Assembly: GCA_020427635.1 (NCBI GenBank)
Contig: JAGQOH010000035.1
Span: forward strand, 1 to 34,096
Direction of reading: 5' to 3'
Origin: Phycisphaerales bacterium
GTDB taxonomy: Bacteria; Planctomycetota; Phycisphaerae; Phycisphaerales; UBA1924
Length of the DNA stretch: 34,096 bases
Shown here: positions 32,591 through 34,096 of the stretch, one piece after another
Numbering within the stretch: the stretch's first letter is position 1
How the letters are laid out: the number at the start of each line of letters is the position of its first letter
Translations under genes and position numbers: made by a program
Notes under the pieces: generated by a model
What the model was told of the DNA's origin: nothing
The model's input: only the letters and a program-made list of their open reading frames with translations
The model's database searches: none

Positions 32591-34051
32591 TTATGAACCC
32601 CCCCCCGCAGCGCGGATCATGTCGAGGATCAGGTTCGGGAAGAAGCCAAAGAGAATGAGCACGCCAACAAGGATGACACGTGGCAAGAGGTTCCACGCGT
32701 TGGCATCGACAAGATGTTCCCAATTCGGATTGCGCGGCCCAAACATTGCCCTGCCCAAAACACGCAACATGAACGCTGCCGTGAACACCAGCCCCGCGAT
32801 TGCAATCGCCCCAAGCACCGGATGCGTCTGCAAGGTCGCGATGAAGACCAACAGCTCCGCCCAGAAACTCGCAAAGCCCGGCACACCCATCCCGCACAAG
32901 CCCGCGACGATGAACATCGAACTCGCCAGCGGTACCTGACTCGCCAAGCCGCCAAAGTTGCGAATGTCGCGGTCATGTGTCTGGTCATAGATGAACCCGA
33001 CCGCGGAGAAGAACAGGGCCGTCATTATGCCGTGCGCGAACATCTGGAACACCGCGCCATCAATACCCGCTTGACTGAGCGTATTGAGCCCGAGCAGCAC
33101 GATGCCCATATGCGACACGCTCGAGAAGCCGATGACGAATTTGAAGTCTGTCTGCCGCAGCGCCACAAACGCGCCATACACCACGCCAATCGTCGCAAGA
33201 ATGATGAACGTCGTCGACCAGTACGAAGCCCCAATCGGCAGGCAAGTCATCGCGATGCGGAAGATGCCAAACGCCCCAAGCTTCATGAGCACGCCTGCGT
33301 GCAGCATCGACACCGCGGTCGGTGCCGCCACGTGGCCCGTGGGCGACCATCCATGGAACGGAAACATGCCCGCAAGGACACCAAACCCGATGTACAGGAA
33401 TGGGTACAGGAAGATCTGGAACTTCGGCGAGAGCCCGCCTTCTCTGGCGACCTGCGCAATCTCGAGAATATTGCTCGTATCGCCCCCGGCGCCCATGTAA
33501 AGCGCCACCAGCCCCGGGAAGAGCAGCGCGCTGCCCGCGATAAGGAACAGCGTCAGCTTCATCGCCGAGTATTCCTTGCGCGTGCTGCCCCAGATCGCAA
33601 TCAAGGGGTACATGGGCAACACCGCAACTTCATAGAAGAAGAAGAACGCAAAGAGATCGAGCGACAGAAACACACCAAACACGCCAAACACGAGCGCCGC
33701 CATGAAGGCAAAGTACTCCTTCACGCGCTTCTCGAGCGACCACATCGAAAGCACGCCCGTGAAGAAAACGATCGCCGTCAGCAGATTGAGCACGACACCC
33801 ACGCCATCGACCGCCACGCTGTAATGAATGCCCAGGCTTGGCACCCACGCGATGTCCTGGGCCATCTGGAAGCCGCCCGCTGACTTGTCATAGCCAACCC
33901 AGATCGCCAGCGCGAGCACCACACTCACGAGCGCACACAGCGCATTGACGATCTTGATCAGCTTCGCCTGGCGCGCGGGGATGACCACCGTCAGCAGCAA
34001 CGCCGCCATTGGGCTCAGGATCGTCATGGAGAGCAATGGAAAATCTTGCAT
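32591..34051 (-). CDS. nuoM: NADH-quinone oxidoreductase subunit M, variant lacking the TM7 lysine (486 aa)
   Basis: Antiporter-like membrane subunit of complex I. The TM5 glutamate is present at E141 in FFFFYEVAVLPMYPLIAIWG. The later lysine is K257 in HAGVLMKLGAFG, and the IGFSSVSHMG, MFAHGIMTALFF and PGFASFWAEL segments are also conserved. The TM7 lysine that E. coli has at K234 is missing: the segment reads IGFGVLAGMFPFHGW, with L226 at the matching place. L226 and K257 are 31 apart, as are K234 and K265 in E. coli, so the alignment is sound. The following LPDAHSQAPTA is SPTGHVAAPTA here. This may be a lineage form of NuoM. The terminal glycines are coded by a run of nine G. Confidence 0.92.
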   Translation of the reverse strand: MQDFPLLSMTILSPMAALLLTVVIPARQAKLIKIVNALCALVSVVLALAIWVGYDKSAGGFQMAQDIAWVPSLGIHYSVAVDGVGVVLNLLTAIVFFTGVLSMWSLEKRVKEYFAFMAALVFGVFGVFLSLDLFAFFFFYEVAVLPMYPLIAIWGSTRKEYSAMKLTLFLIAGSALLFPGLVALYMGAGGDTSNILEIAQVAREGGLSPKFQIFLYPFLYIGFGVLAGMFPFHGWSPTGHVAAPTAVSMLHAGVLMKLGAFGIFRIAMTCLPIGASYWSTTFIILATIGVVYGAFVALRQTDFKFVIGFSSVSHMGIVLLGLNTLSQAGIDGAVFQMFAHGIMTALFFSAVGFIYDQTHDRDIRNFGGLASQVPLASSMFIVAGLCGMGVPGFASFWAELLVFIATLQTHPVLGAIAIAGLVFTAAFMLRVLGRAMFGPRNPNWEHLVDANAWNLLPRVILVGVLILFGFFPNLILDMIRAAGGGS

Positions 34052-34052
34052 G

Positions 34053-34096
34053 TCAATTGGGACTGAGCCACTCCATGGAAATCACAAATGCCGCGA
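34053..34096 (-). CDS. C-terminal end of the preceding complex I gene (probably nuoL), cut by window edge
   Basis: On the minus strand an open frame enters at the window edge and ends with TGA at 34055-34053, one base before the nuoM ATG. The last residues are AFVISMEWLSPN. The tight spacing fits the usual nuoL-nuoM-nuoN order. Too little is visible to identify the product from sequence. Confidence 0.45.
   Translation of the reverse strand, partial: AAFVISMEWLSPN

Noticed and set aside
1..34096. Frequent CGATCG and GCGATCG words, thought to be an iterated palindrome
   Set aside because: They appear mostly within coding sequence as Asp-Arg, Ile-Ala or similar codon pairs at high GC; without counting against background no enrichment can be claimed.
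1..34096. Search for tRNA, rRNA, CRISPR arrays, insertion sequences, integrase or phage genes
   Set aside because: No cloverleaf, regularly spaced repeat, transposase motif or attachment-site duplication was seen; gene order and composition look like stable chromosome.

Overview
The window comes from a high-GC bacterium, most likely a planctomycete and probably from the Phycisphaerae side of the phylum. The strongest marker is the N-terminal LEPRLLLS motif of the large exported protein at 18522-21557, the planctomycete-type LEPR sorting or processing signal. DUF1844 and DUF1573 proteins, a K+-dependent-type membrane pyrophosphatase, pyruvate:ferredoxin oxidoreductase and a B-type succinate dehydrogenase fit that assignment. 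This is inference from gene families; no rRNA gene is present to confirm it.

Layout. 1-4101 (+): a tight run of sulfotransferase (5' cut), sulfotransferase, GT4-like glycosyltransferase, PLP-dependent Thr/Ser dehydratase-like enzyme and 3-methyladenine DNA glycosylase, mostly joined by 4-base ATGA overlaps. 4098-7751 (-): a third sulfotransferase downstream of a membrane pyrophosphatase (hppA) with a large extra domain. 7880-9303: three ribosome-linked genes around one divergent promoter region: rpsU (-), a YacP/Rae1-like NYN nuclease (+) and rsfS (+). 9328-12792: an orphan sensor histidine kinase (+) meeting a YraN-like protein and a SurA-like lipoprotein (-). 12862-17170 (+): a DUF1844 gene leading a succinate dehydrogenase operon in the order sdhC-sdhA-sdhB, closed by a strong hairpin. 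17270-21557 (+): two exported proteins, a DUF1573 protein and a 1011-residue LEPR/cyclophilin/beta-repeat protein. 21625-26377 (+): Ppx/GppA phosphatase, a lone ABC ATPase, succinate-semialdehyde dehydrogenase and three small membrane proteins. 26593-31169 (+): pyruvate:ferredoxin oxidoreductase coupled to a dihydroorotate-dehydrogenase-like flavoprotein. 31178-34096 (-): the end of a complex I operon (end of a preceding gene, nuoM, nuoN).

Functionally much of the window is energy conservation: PPi-driven ion pumping, complex I, succinate:quinone reductase, ferredoxin-linked pyruvate oxidation and polyphosphate/ppGpp hydrolysis. A second theme is the cell surface (sulfation, glycosyl transfer, exported folding factors). 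No tRNA, rRNA, CRISPR array, transposon or phage gene was seen, and no gene-free stretch exceeds 300 bases. The window reads as core chromosome. I do not see an obvious novel defence or mobile system. The most unusual points are the hppA insertion, a NuoM lacking the TM7 lysine, the LEPR-cyclophilin fusion, the ribosome-linked gene group with leaderless-looking starts, and the PFOR-flavoprotein pair.
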